NCBI GenBank assembly: GCA_902600855.1
Contig: CACKKY010000007.1
Span: 1 to 32,842, forward strand
Reading direction: 5' to 3'
DNA from: an uncultured Pelagibacteraceae bacterium
GTDB taxonomy: Bacteria; Pseudomonadota; Alphaproteobacteria; Pelagibacterales; Pelagibacteraceae
Length of the DNA stretch: 32,842 nt
Positions 8,317-16,341 of the stretch are shown in pieces; position 1 is the first letter of the stretch, and every line of letters starts with the position of its first letter. The notes under the pieces are model-generated. The model was not told the DNA's origin and searched no databases. It saw only the letters and a program-made list of their open reading frames with translations. The translations under genes were made by a program, and so were the position numbers.

Positions 8317-10506
8317 ATGAAAAAAAAAGAAAAATTTACAAAAATATATGATTTATCTGTGTCAAATGTACTTTTGAATTTTATTAATATTGAATTGTTG
8401 CCTGGAACAGGTATTTCAAAAAAAAGGTTTTGGAAAGGTTTAAGTAGAACTCTTCACAATTTATCTCCTAAAAATAAAAAAATATTAGAAACAAGAGAAA
8501 AAATACAAAAATCTATAGATTCTTTTCATTTAGAAAAAAAGGGAAAAAAGTTTAGTTTAAGTGAATACAAAAATTTTTTAAAAAAGATTAATTATCTAAA
8601 AAAGACTGGTCCGAATTTTAAAATTAAAACTAAAAATGTTGATAAAGAAATTTCAAGCATATGTGGTCCTCAATTAGTTTGTCCAGTATCTAATGCTAGA
8701 TTTTTATTAAATGCTGCAAATGCAAGATGGGTAAGTTTATATGACAGTCTGTATGGGTCAAATATAATACCTGAAATAAAAGGAGCACTTAAAGGTAAAA
8801 CATACAATCCAATTAGAGGTAAAAAAGTAATTGAATATGCTAGAAATCTTTTAGATAAGTATATTCCTTTAAAAAATAATAGTTGGAAAAACTTAAATGC
8901 AATACCAAGTATTAAAAATGGAAAGCTTAATATAGAATTGAAATATAAAAAACAGCTTATTGGATTTAGAAAAGAAAAAGGAAAGATATCATGTCTTTTA
9001 TTTAAAAATAATAACTTACATATTGATATAATTTTTGATCATAATGAAAAATTAGAAATAAACAATCCTGAAGGAAACCAGGATCCACTAAAAATACACG
9101 ATGTAATTTTAGAGTCAGCTATCTCAACCATTTGTGATCATGAAGATAGCGTTGCAGCAGTTGATGCAGAAGATAAAGTTATTGGATATAGAAATTGGTT
9201 GCTTTTGATGAAAGGATCTCTAAGCGCAAAATTTTCTAAGAAAGGAAAAGTTATTATTAGAACTTTAAACTCTGATAGAGAATATCAATCAATCAAAAAT
9301 CATAAAATTACATTACATGGAAGATCTTTATTGTTGAATAGAAATGTTGGTCATTTAATGACAAATCATGCAATTCTTCTTAAAGATGGATCAGAGTGTC
9401 CAGAAGGAATTTTAGATGCATTTATAACATCTGCTGCTTGTCTCCACGACTTTAAAAGAAAAGGTAATTCAAGAACTAATTCGATTTATATTGTGAAACC
9501 AAAAATGCATGGACCTGAAGAATGTGAATTTACTAATTTAATTTTTGAAAAAGTAGAAAAAGTTTTAAAATTAAAACGTAACCAAATTTTATGTGGAATA
9601 ATGGATGAAGAGAGAAGAACTTCTACAAATCTGAAGGAGTGTATAAGAGTCTTAAAAAATAGAGTATTTTTTATTAATACCGGATTTCTTGATAGAACTG
9701 GTGATGAAATTCATACATCAATGGAGATCGGTCCTATGGTCCTTAAAGGCGACATGAAATCTACTGATTGGATAAAAGCTTATGAAAATAATAATGTCGA
9801 CGTGGGTTTATTATGTGGTTTTTCTGGTAAAGCCCAAATTGGCAAAGGAATGTGGGCCATGCCAGATCTGCTGAAAGAAATGATGTCTCAAAAAATTTTA
9901 CATCCGTTATCTGGAGCAAACTGTGCTTGGGTTCCATCACCAACTGCTGCATCATTGCACGCGTTGCATTATCATGAAGTTAATGTCTTCTCTCTTCATC
10001 AGAAGATAAAAAAAAGAAAAGCAGCTAACATAGACCATCTATTAACTATTCCAGTTGAATATAATCCTAAATGGTCAAAAGATATTATTGAAAAAGAAAT
10101 AAAAAATAACTGTCAAGGAATTTTAGGGTATGTAGTAAGATGGATTGATCAGTCTGTTGGATGCTCAAAAGTTCCTGATATTAATGGAGTTGGATTGATG
10201 GAAGATAGAGCAACTTGCAGAATTAGCAGTCAACTTATAGCAAATTGGCTACACCACGGTGTATGTAGTAAAAAACAGGTCTTAGAGATTATGAAAAAAA
10301 TGGCAAAAATTGTTGATTATCAAAATTTGAGAGATCAAAGCATGAAAGGACAGGATCCTTACCAACCAATGGCACCTCATTTTGAAAAATCAGTTGCTTT
10401 TAAAGCAGCGTGTGACTTGGTTTTTCATGGAAAATATCAACCATCCGGGTATACTGAACCATTACTACATTTTAACAGACTTGTAAAAAAATCAGTTTCA
10501 ATCTGA
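8317..10506 (+). CDS. glcB: Malate synthase G
   Basis: Condenses glyoxylate with acetyl-CoA to malate, feeding glyoxylate into the TCA cycle. The 729-residue length matches the long monomeric G isoform (about 720-730) and not the shorter A form. Family segments include CPVSNARFLLNAANARWVSL, the DHEDSVAAVDAEDKV stretch with catalytic acidic residues, NRNVGHLMTNHAI, GIMDEERRTSTNLKE, FINTGFLDRTGDEIHTSM, CAWVPSPTAASLHALHYH and GLMEDRATCRISSQ. The last 9 bases overlap the end of recR on the other strand. In cultured SAR11 this gene has been reported to lie behind a glycine riboswitch. Here only 53 bases separate it from accA, and no riboswitch core is seen. Confidence 0.97.
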   Translation: MKKKEKFTKIYDLSVSNVLLNFINIELLPGTGISKKRFWKGLSRTLHNLSPKNKKILETREKIQKSIDSFHLEKKGKKFSLSEYKNFLKKINYLKKTGPNFKIKTKNVDKEISSICGPQLVCPVSNARFLLNAANARWVSLYDSLYGSNIIPEIKGALKGKTYNPIRGKKVIEYARNLLDKYIPLKNNSWKNLNAIPSIKNGKLNIELKYKKQLIGFRKEKGKISCLLFKNNNLHIDIIFDHNEKLEINNPEGNQDPLKIHDVILESAISTICDHEDSVAAVDAEDKVIGYRNWLLLMKGSLSAKFSKKGKVIIRTLNSDREYQSIKNHKITLHGRSLLLNRNVGHLMTNHAILLKDGSECPEGILDAFITSAACLHDFKRKGNSRTNSIYIVKPKMHGPEECEFTNLIFEKVEKVLKLKRNQILCGIMDEERRTSTNLKECIRVLKNRVFFINTGFLDRTGDEIHTSMEIGPMVLKGDMKSTDWIKAYENNNVDVGLLCGFSGKAQIGKGMWAMPDLLKEMMSQKILHPLSGANCAWVPSPTAASLHALHYHEVNVFSLHQKIKKRKAANIDHLLTIPVEYNPKWSKDIIEKEIKNNCQGILGYVVRWIDQSVGCSKVPDINGVGLMEDRATCRISSQLIANWLHHGVCSKKQVLEIMKKMAKIVDYQNLRDQSMKGQDPYQPMAPHFEKSVAFKAACDLVFHGKYQPSGYTEPLLHFNRLVKKSVSI

Positions 10507-11103
10507 ATTTAAACTACCTCTGTTTTTAAAAGCAGAAAATAAAGTACCATCATCTAAACTTTCAATCTCTCCTCCAACTGGTAAACCTTGAGCTAGCTTT
10601 GTTACTTTAACTTCAATACCTTTAAGACTATCCTGTATATAATATGCAGTTGTCTGACCTTCAACTGTTGCACTTGTTGCTAATATTACCTCTTCAATTT
10701 TTTCTTTATTTACTCTCTCAACTAAAGAGTCTAGTAGAAGATCCTCTTTTCGTTGGCCTACTGACGAAATAGTTCCACCTAATATATGAAAATAACCTTG
10801 AAAAATATTTGAATTCTCAATTGACCATTGATCAGCAATGTCTTCAACTACACAAATTTTGGAATACTTATTTTTTGTATTCTCACAATTAACACATCCG
10901 CTCAAATTAGACTTTAGTGATCCACAAGAATTGCATCTGATTACATTTTTGTAAACCTGAGCCAAAGTGTTTGCCATTGGTTTCACTAATTCATCTCGAT
11001 TATTAATTAGTTTAAGAACAATTCGTTTTGCAGATTTTGGACCTAAGCCAGGCAACCTAGATATTAATTTTATTAATTCTTCAATCTCATTAATATTTTG
11101 CAT
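10498..11103 (-). CDS. recR: Recombination mediator RecR
   Basis: RecR works with RecO (and RecF) to load RecA on SSB-coated gaps. The 201-residue protein has the expected order. An N-terminal helix-hairpin-helix (LISRLPGLGPKSAKRIVLKL, residues 13-32) is followed by a four-cysteine zinc finger (Cys57, 60, 70, 73). Then comes a Toprim domain starting KICVVEDIADQWSIE (from 83) and a C-terminal Walker-like segment with LAQGLPVGGEIESLDDGTL. Full length with no missing motif. It is the last gene of the SRP RNA-dnaX-ybaB-recR series, 3 bases after ybaB. The dnaX-ybaB-recR order is conserved across many bacteria. Confidence 0.96.
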   Translation of the reverse strand: MQNINEIEELIKLISRLPGLGPKSAKRIVLKLINNRDELVKPMANTLAQVYKNVIRCNSCGSLKSNLSGCVNCENTKNKYSKICVVEDIADQWSIENSNIFQGYFHILGGTISSVGQRKEDLLLDSLVERVNKEKIEEVILATSATVEGQTTAYYIQDSLKGIEVKVTKLAQGLPVGGEIESLDDGTLFSAFKNRGSLNSD

Positions 11104-11106
11104 CTA

Positions 11107-11436
11107 TTATAAGGGCCATTTAAAACCTGGTATACCAAATCCACCAGTAGCTTTTGAAATTTCTTCAGAAGTCTTTGATTTTAACTGTGCTTTAGCGTTG
11201 TTGTGTGCGGCAACAATTAAATCTTCAATAATAGCTTTATCCTCTTTCATAATCTCATCAGATAATTTTATTGTTTGCATTTCACCTTCACCATCAAGAG
11301 TTATTGTTACAGAATTAGAGCCAGAAACGCCCTCTACTCTTATTTCCTTAATTTTCTGCTGGCTTTCTTTCATTTTTGCCTCAAGCTCTTTGGCTTTATC
11401 TAAAATCTTACTAAAATCAGTCATTCTATCCGTCAT
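11107..11436 (-). CDS. ybaB: YbaB/EbfC family nucleoid-associated protein
   Basis: Small dimeric DNA-binding protein of the YbaB/EbfC family, which coats the nucleoid and often lies between dnaX and recR. The 109-residue sequence begins with an amphipathic helix rich in Lys/Glu (DFSKILDKAKELEAKMKESQ). It continues with the central beta region GSNSVTITLDGEGEM and ends in LIVAAHNNAKAQLKSKTSEE and GGFGIPGF, all characteristic of the family. It overlaps the end of dnaX by 11 bases, suggesting translational coupling, and is 3 bases from recR. Its precise physiological role is not settled even in well-studied species. Confidence 0.93.
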   Translation of the reverse strand: MTDRMTDFSKILDKAKELEAKMKESQQKIKEIRVEGVSGSNSVTITLDGEGEMQTIKLSDEIMKEDKAIIEDLIVAAHNNAKAQLKSKTSEEISKATGGFGIPGFKWPL

Positions 11437-13063
11437 CCTTTTTTATCTTAACGTCAATTAATTCTGCATCAGGAAAATTTTCTATTATATTTTTATAAGC
11501 TTCTGAAGATTTTGCTTCATCAATTAAAAGTTTCCTATTGTTAAGTTGTTTTTCTTTTACAGACTTTTCGCCTTTAGATTTACTAAAAGTAATAATCCAT
11601 CGTTCTGCGGTCCACTCGAAAAGTTTTGAAGATAAATTTTTAACAAAATCTTTATCTAAACTATCATTAAAAGATATTTCTATTCTACTTTTTTCAAATT
11701 TTACTAAATTAACATTTTTTTCTAATTCATATTTTAATTTTATTTCTTTTTTTTCAGAGCATAGAGTTAATAAATCCTCAAATGACTTAATAAAAATTTT
11801 GTTCTCTACATTAATTTTAGTTTGCGTCTGCGGCTTATTCTTGTCTTCTTGAGAAACATTTTTAATTTGATCTATTATTTTATTTGAGCTCGTATTATCC
11901 TCAATTTCATTAAATGCTATATTTTCAACTTTGTGTTCAATTTTTTTTTCTGATTTCGCTGACTGTAAGTGCATTAATCTAATTAAAAACATCTCAATTG
12001 ATAAATGTTGATTTGAAACTATATCTAATTCTTCAAGAAAGCTGATTGCAAATTGCCAGAATAATACTAATACATCAGACTGTACTCTATTTGAAATATT
12101 TTTTATTTTTAAAAACTCTTCATCATTTAGAGAAAAATTTGTATTTTCTAACGATAAAGAATTTATATTTTTAAAGTAATACAATAATTCCAAGAAATCA
12201 TTTATAAATACTTTAGGTTCAACTCCTTGGTCATAAATTTTTTTATAAATATTAATAACTTTAGTTTCTTCACCTTGTAAAATTAGTGCAAATAAATCTA
12301 TTAATTGAGATTTATCAAAATATCCAAATATTTTTTGTGCTGAGTTTAAATCCAATTCTGCATTTTCATCTAGACTTAATAAAGCTCTATCTAGTAAAGA
12401 TAATGCATCTCTAACTGAACCTTCGGAAATTTTTACAATTAGTTTTAAAGCTTCGTCTGTAACTTTGCCATTTTCTTTATCTTTAATTTTTTTTATAAAA
12501 TCAAATAATTCTGTTGATTTAATCCTAGATAAATCAAATCTTTGACATCTAGATACAACAGTAATTGGAATTTTTTTAATTTCAGTAGTTGCAAAAATAA
12601 ACTTAAGATATTCTGGTGGCTCTTCTAATGTTTTTAAAAGAGCATTAAAAGCCTGTTTGCTGAGCATATGCACTTCATCAATTATAAAAACTTTATATCT
12701 GGCAGAAGTTGGTCCATATCTAGAAAATTCTATTAGATCTCTAACATCATCCACACCAGTTTTACTAGCTGCATCCATTTCAAGAACATCTATATGGCTT
12801 GAATTGATAATAGGCTCACAATTCTCGCAAAAATTTTCTCTACATATTTTTTCGATACCATTTGAACAATTTAATGCTTTTGCAACTATTCTTGCTGTTG
12901 TTGTTTTTCCAATTCCTCGAATGCCTGTGAATAAATATGCATTTGGAATCTTGTCTGCTTTAATTGAATTTGTTATTGTTTCTGCAACCACTTCCTGGCC
13001 TATTAGATCGTCAAAAGTTTGCGGTCTATATTTTAATGCCAGTACTTTAGAATTATTGTTCAT
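11426..13063 (-). CDS. dnaX: DNA polymerase III subunit tau/gamma (DnaX)
   Basis: DnaX is the ATPase of the clamp loader. Its long form (tau) also ties the polymerase and DnaB helicase together. The 545-residue protein has Walker A GIRGIGKTTTAR (Lys53), a zinc-binding cysteine cluster (66, 74, 79, 82), Walker B VFIIDEVHM (Asp129-Glu130), sensor 1, and SRC (171-173). AAA+ lid and collar domains run to about residue 368. A low-complexity linker and a C-terminal tau-type domain follow. An A9 run encodes E372-K373-K374-I375, exactly at this boundary. One extra A would stop translation at 375 residues, and one fewer A at 381 residues, so both give gamma-sized products. The start lies 8 bases after the SRP RNA with no clear Shine-Dalgarno sequence. 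Confidence 0.96.
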   Translation of the reverse strand: MNNNSKVLALKYRPQTFDDLIGQEVVAETITNSIKADKIPNAYLFTGIRGIGKTTTARIVAKALNCSNGIEKICRENFCENCEPIINSSHIDVLEMDAASKTGVDDVRDLIEFSRYGPTSARYKVFIIDEVHMLSKQAFNALLKTLEEPPEYLKFIFATTEIKKIPITVVSRCQRFDLSRIKSTELFDFIKKIKDKENGKVTDEALKLIVKISEGSVRDALSLLDRALLSLDENAELDLNSAQKIFGYFDKSQLIDLFALILQGEETKVINIYKKIYDQGVEPKVFINDFLELLYYFKNINSLSLENTNFSLNDEEFLKIKNISNRVQSDVLVLFWQFAISFLEELDIVSNQHLSIEMFLIRLMHLQSAKSEKKIEHKVENIAFNEIEDNTSSNKIIDQIKNVSQEDKNKPQTQTKINVENKIFIKSFEDLLTLCSEKKEIKLKYELEKNVNLVKFEKSRIEISFNDSLDKDFVKNLSSKLFEWTAERWIITFSKSKGEKSVKEKQLNNRKLLIDEAKSSEAYKNIIENFPDAELIDVKIKKDDG

Positions 13064-13071
13064 ATTTATTA

Positions 13072-13155
13072 GGAGACTAGAACCTGAATAACTGTCTCTA
13101 CGACTGCTTCCGTTAAGATCTGGTCGGGTTCAAGCAGCATCCACCTCTAGCCTCC
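13072..13155 (-). ncRNA. ffs: Bacterial small signal recognition particle RNA (4.5S-type)
   Basis: An 84-nt RNA is predicted on the minus strand. Its ends form an uninterrupted 10-bp helix (13146-13155 with 13072-13081, one G-U). The 5' half contains GCTGCTTGAACCCGACCAG, close to other alphaproteobacterial SRP RNAs. The apical hairpin has the Ffh-binding symmetric loop CAGA/AGCA, in the segment ending GGAAGCAG. The tetraloop, by alignment of equal-length arms with the E. coli hairpin, is UAAC closed by U-G instead of GGAA. UMAC loops are known to fold like GNRA loops. Ffh binds this RNA to target nascent membrane proteins to FtsY. It lies 8 bases upstream of dnaX, matching the SRP RNA-dnaX-ybaB-recR order known from Firmicutes. 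No tRNA-like fold fits. Confidence 0.9.
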
Positions 13156-13161
13156 AAAACT

Positions 13162-13191
13162 ATTATAACAGCTATAATTTCTAATCTACAA
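13162..13191 (-). promoter_or_regulatory. Promoter of the SRP RNA gene
   Basis: On the minus strand a perfect TATAAT (13162-13167) sits 6 bases before the first G of the RNA. A partial -35, TTGTAG (13186-13191), lies 18 bases further upstream. The spacing gives a start exactly at the base of the terminal helix. It probably also drives dnaX-ybaB-recR, because no other promoter is seen before dnaX. Confidence 0.6.
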
Positions 13192-13201
13192 GAAAAGATT
13201 A

Positions 13202-14035
13202 TTATTTTTTAGATCTTAACTTATCTGCCTCAAAAACACCTAAGACGTGAAAATCTTCGCAATGTAGTCCCAATTCTTTTAATGATTTTTGCACTTTTGG
13301 ATCTTCAATATGACCATCTAAATCACACAAAAAAAAGTAAGAATCAAATGTATTTTTTTCCGGATAACTTTGTAACTTAGTTAGGTTTACTCCATTTATT
13401 GCAAAGCCACCAAGGGATTGATATAGCGCAGCCGGTTTACTTTTAAGTTTAAATAAAAATGATGTAATATATTTTTTATCACCAAATTTAGGTTGTGATA
13501 TATGTTTTCCCATAACTAAGAATCTAGTTAAATTACCTTTTTCATTCTCAATATTTTTTTTAATTACTTTCAATCCATAAATATCAGCACTTAATGAAGA
13601 TGCTATTGCAGCTTTTTTTATATCCTTATTTTTAGAAATCATTTCTGCAGATCCAGCTGTGTCTGCCCTGATATGTTCTAATATATTATTTTCTTTAATA
13701 AATTTTGAACATTGAGATAAACCTTGAGCATGAGAATAAACTTCTTTTATATCACTCAGTTTTGCTTTTTTAAGTCCCAATAAATTATGCTCAATTTTTT
13801 GAAAGTGCTCCAAGTAAATATTGAGTCTATGTTTGAAAATTAAATATTCGATCCCAATATTACCTGTAATCCTATTAGATTCAGGAATAATTATCTTGCA
13901 GCTGGGTTCTACAATAGCTTTATGAAAACATTCATCAAAAGTTTTACAGGGTAATACTTTTGCTTCTGGATAAACTGATAGTGCTGCTAGGTGCGAATAG
14001 GCTCCGTATGTACCCTGAAAATAAATTTTATTCAT
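13202..14035 (-). CDS. pheA: Prephenate dehydratase
   Basis: Converts prephenate to phenylpyruvate in phenylalanine synthesis. This 277-residue protein is the monofunctional form without a chorismate mutase domain. The catalytic part starts IYFQGTYGAYSHLAA (4-18) and contains the PESNRITGNI region, the SHAQGLSQC segment and the diagnostic TRF motif (170-172, NLTRFLVMG). A C-terminal ACT domain from about 190 carries LQSYPEKNTFDSYFFLCDL, in the place of the usual ESRP phenylalanine-binding motif, so feedback sensitivity may differ. Its ATG overlaps the stop of kdsB by 4 bases, indicating translational coupling. Upstream on the other side is the SRP RNA promoter. Confidence 0.93.
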   Translation of the reverse strand: MNKIYFQGTYGAYSHLAALSVYPEAKVLPCKTFDECFHKAIVEPSCKIIIPESNRITGNIGIEYLIFKHRLNIYLEHFQKIEHNLLGLKKAKLSDIKEVYSHAQGLSQCSKFIKENNILEHIRADTAGSAEMISKNKDIKKAAIASSLSADIYGLKVIKKNIENEKGNLTRFLVMGKHISQPKFGDKKYITSFLFKLKSKPAALYQSLGGFAINGVNLTKLQSYPEKNTFDSYFFLCDLDGHIEDPKVQKSLKELGLHCEDFHVLGVFEADKLRSKK

Positions 14036-14766
14036 TTTATTTTATATTCCATATTTTTTTTTAAGGCTAGATAATCTTCCCTTGTATCAATTCCAATTGG
14101 AGAAGATTTTGCAAGAGCAACATTAATACTTATATTATTATCTATAGCTCTTAATTGTTCTAGTCTATTTTTAATTTCATTTTTTGACTGATCTAATTTG
14201 ACAAATTTTTCTAATGTTTCCACTGAATAACAATAAATACCTATGTGATGATAAATATTATTCAACTTAGTTGATTTTCTTAAAAATGTTTTTGCCTCTG
14301 AAAATTCATTTTCATCAATTTCTTTTTTTGTAATTACTTTTACAATATTTTCATTGTCTAAATCCTCATCATTTTTCAATTTAGCAGCAAGAGTTCCTAG
14401 CTTAGATTGACTACTTATCATTTTTTCATTTAAACTTTTAATATCCTCAATATCTATTACTGGCTCATCCCCTTGTAAATTCATAATTAAATCTATATCT
14501 TTGATATCTAATTTCTGGAATGCCTCATAGATTCTATCAGTTCCAGTTTTATGCTTTTTGCTTGTTAAGATAGCTTTACCTCTAGTTTTTACAACTTCAT
14601 CAACTATTTCTTGATCTTCTGTTGCAACAATCACATCGCCAATATTAGCTTCAATAGCTCTTCTTAATACATGCGATATAATTGAATAACCCTTAATTTT
14701 TAATAAAGGCTTACCAGGTAGTCTTGTAGCAGCCATTCTTGAAGGTATAATTGTAAGTGTTTTCAT
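14032..14766 (-). CDS. kdsB: 3-deoxy-manno-octulosonate cytidylyltransferase (CMP-Kdo synthetase)
   Basis: Activates Kdo with CTP for attachment to lipid A. The start is placed at the ATG at 14766, not at the upstream in-frame ATG at 14811. The family begins with MKTLTIIPSRMAATRLPGKP, and the upstream 15 residues look like non-coding extension overlapping the promoter. The resulting 244-residue protein matches the usual ~245-250. Further motifs are VVATEDQEI, LTSKKHKTGTDRI, LIMNLQGDEPVI, HHIGIYCY and LEQLRAIDN. It is followed by pheA with a 4-base overlap. The Kdo precursor gene kdsD lies separately at 19782. Confidence 0.95.
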   Translation of the reverse strand: MKTLTIIPSRMAATRLPGKPLLKIKGYSIISHVLRRAIEANIGDVIVATEDQEIVDEVVKTRGKAILTSKKHKTGTDRIYEAFQKLDIKDIDLIMNLQGDEPVIDIEDIKSLNEKMISSQSKLGTLAAKLKNDEDLDNENIVKVITKKEIDENEFSEAKTFLRKSTKLNNIYHHIGIYCYSVETLEKFVKLDQSKNEIKNRLEQLRAIDNNISINVALAKSSPIGIDTREDYLALKKNMEYKIK

Positions 14767-14781
14767 TAATATTAGATTTTT

Positions 14782-14790
14782 ATTATAACA
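14782..14790 (-). promoter_or_regulatory. Extended -10 promoter of kdsB-pheA
   Basis: The minus strand reads TGTTATAAT, a perfect extended -10 (TGnTATAAT), 15 bases upstream of the chosen kdsB start. No good -35 is present, which extended -10 promoters tolerate. The position supports the shorter kdsB start, since the longer one would begin upstream of this element. The predicted leader is only about 10 bases. Confidence 0.5.
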
Positions 14791-14879
14791 ATTAAATACC
14801 AATAGAGGCAAATTTATACATTAAATTTAGTAATTTTTTAATTTATCGTGTTATACGTTCAAAAATAATATTTAAAAAA

Positions 14880-15419
14880 ATGGATTCTTTTGAAATAAAT
14901 AAAATTATTGCAGCTGTTTTAATGGTTGCGCTTCTTGTTATCGGTATTGGTAAATTATCAGATTTAATTTTCCATGTAGAGAAACCTGAAAAACCAGGCT
15001 ATCTAGTTGAGCTAGACCAGGTGACAACAGCTTCAATTTCCAAAGAAAGCTCTGTTGAAGAAAAAATCGATATAGCAGCACTAATGGCGATGGGAGATGT
15101 TGTTATAGGAGAAAAAATTTTTAAAAAGTGTGCCGCATGTCACTCTATAAATAAAGGAGGAAAAAATAATATTGGACCTGCATTATATAATGTTGTTGGA
15201 AGAAAAGTTGGGGGTGTAGAAGGCTACAAATATTCAAAAGCACTAGCTGCTTATGATAAAGAATGGACATTCGAAGAATTAAATGGTTTTTTGATTAAGC
15301 CAGCTAAATGGATTAAAGGAACAAAGATGGCTTATGCAGGTCTTAGAAAAGAGAAAGATAGAGCTTCTGTAATTAAATATTTAAATCAGAGCTCAGACAA
15401 TCCAAAAGAACTACCTTAA
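14880..15419 (+). CDS. cycM: Membrane-anchored class I cytochrome c (CycM/c552-like)
   Basis: A 179-residue cytochrome that passes electrons between the bc1 complex and terminal oxidase. It has one N-terminal hydrophobic helix (about 8-31, IIAAVLMVALLVIGIGKL) acting as an uncleaved anchor. A linker follows, then a single-haem domain facing the periplasm: CAACH at 84-88 binds haem, Met150 in KGTKMAYAG is the likely sixth ligand, and NNIGPALYNVVGR is the class I haem-loop stretch. The architecture matches alphaproteobacterial CycM. The last 9 bases overlap the end of argF on the opposite strand. The spacer to kdsB (113 bases) is A+T-rich with no clear -35/-10 for this gene. The symbol is assigned by architecture. 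Confidence 0.9.
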   Translation: MDSFEINKIIAAVLMVALLVIGIGKLSDLIFHVEKPEKPGYLVELDQVTTASISKESSVEEKIDIAALMAMGDVVIGEKIFKKCAACHSINKGGKNNIGPALYNVVGRKVGGVEGYKYSKALAAYDKEWTFEELNGFLIKPAKWIKGTKMAYAGLRKEKDRASVIKYLNQSSDNPKELP

Positions 15420-16340
15420 TTTTCCAAAACAGTATAATAATATACTTTTTTGAACATGAACTCTATTAAGAGCTTGTAACCATACGTGAGATTTTTTTCC
15501 TAGGAATACTTCCTCAGTTACTTCGGGTCCTCTAGGTAAACAATGTAAAAAAATGCAATCTTTTTTTGCATAGCTCATCAATTTTTTATCTATTTTAAAT
15601 TTTTTAAATTGTTCAATTTTTTTTTTTTTATTAACCTTATCATTTATAGATACTACTTTATCAGAAAATATTACATCTGCATCTTTTGCAGCCTCTATGG
15701 CATTATTAAATATAAATATTTTCTTATTATTTTTTTTTACCCAATTTATTATTTTGATACTTGGTTCAAATTTTTTTGGACAACCAATGTTTAATTTAAA
15801 AGAGAATTTAACAGAAGCAGCTATCAGACTACCTAAAACATTGTTAGAATCTCCTATCCAACAAATATTTAATTTTGAAATTGGTTTTTTCTTTATCTCC
15901 TCAACAGTAAATACATCAGACAAAACTTGTGTTGGATGTGATGATGGACTTAAGCCATTTATGACTGGTATAGATAAGTAATTTTTGAATTTATCAACCT
16001 TTTTATCACTATCTGTTCTCAATACAAAACCATCACCATAAGTTGAGAGAATTTTTGCAGTATCTGCAATACTTTCTCCACCTTGTCCAAGATGTAATTC
16101 GTTAGATCTAAGTGTTATTGTTCCACCACCAAGTTGTTTAATAGCTAAATAAAAGCTTAATCTGGTTCTTAAACTTGATTTTTCAAACATTTGTATAAGC
16201 AATTTCCCCTTTAAAGGAGATCCTTTATCAACCTCAAGAGTATTTAATTTTTTTCTTAAATTTTTTCTTTTTTTTGCATCTAAAATTATTTTTTTTAGTT
16301 CTTTTGCTGGAATATCTTTTAAATTTATAAAGTGCTTCAT
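15411..16340 (-). CDS. argF: Ornithine carbamoyltransferase
   Basis: Joins carbamoyl phosphate and ornithine to citrulline in arginine synthesis. The 309-residue length is usual. The carbamoyl-phosphate loop reads FEKSSLRTRLSF (52-63), with Leu57 where most relatives have Thr (STRTR). The HPTQVLSD motif, ICWIGDSNNV, and the C-terminal HCLPRGPEVTEEVF ornithine-binding region are present. An A13 run (15617-15629 on the minus strand, encoding four Lys) remains in frame inside a Lys-rich loop. It begins 1 base after the argD stop, so argD-argF form an operon. Its end overlaps cycM by 9 bases. Confidence 0.95.
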   Translation of the reverse strand: MKHFINLKDIPAKELKKIILDAKKRKNLRKKLNTLEVDKGSPLKGKLLIQMFEKSSLRTRLSFYLAIKQLGGGTITLRSNELHLGQGGESIADTAKILSTYGDGFVLRTDSDKKVDKFKNYLSIPVINGLSPSSHPTQVLSDVFTVEEIKKKPISKLNICWIGDSNNVLGSLIAASVKFSFKLNIGCPKKFEPSIKIINWVKKNNKKIFIFNNAIEAAKDADVIFSDKVVSINDKVNKKKKIEQFKKFKIDKKLMSYAKKDCIFLHCLPRGPEVTEEVFLGKKSHVWLQALNRVHVQKSILLYCFGKLR

Positions 16341-16341
16341 C

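Noticed and set aside
14767..14811. Longer kdsB start at 14811
   Set aside because: The extra 15 residues do not look like the family and cover a perfect extended -10 element; the start at 14766 matches the conserved N-terminus.
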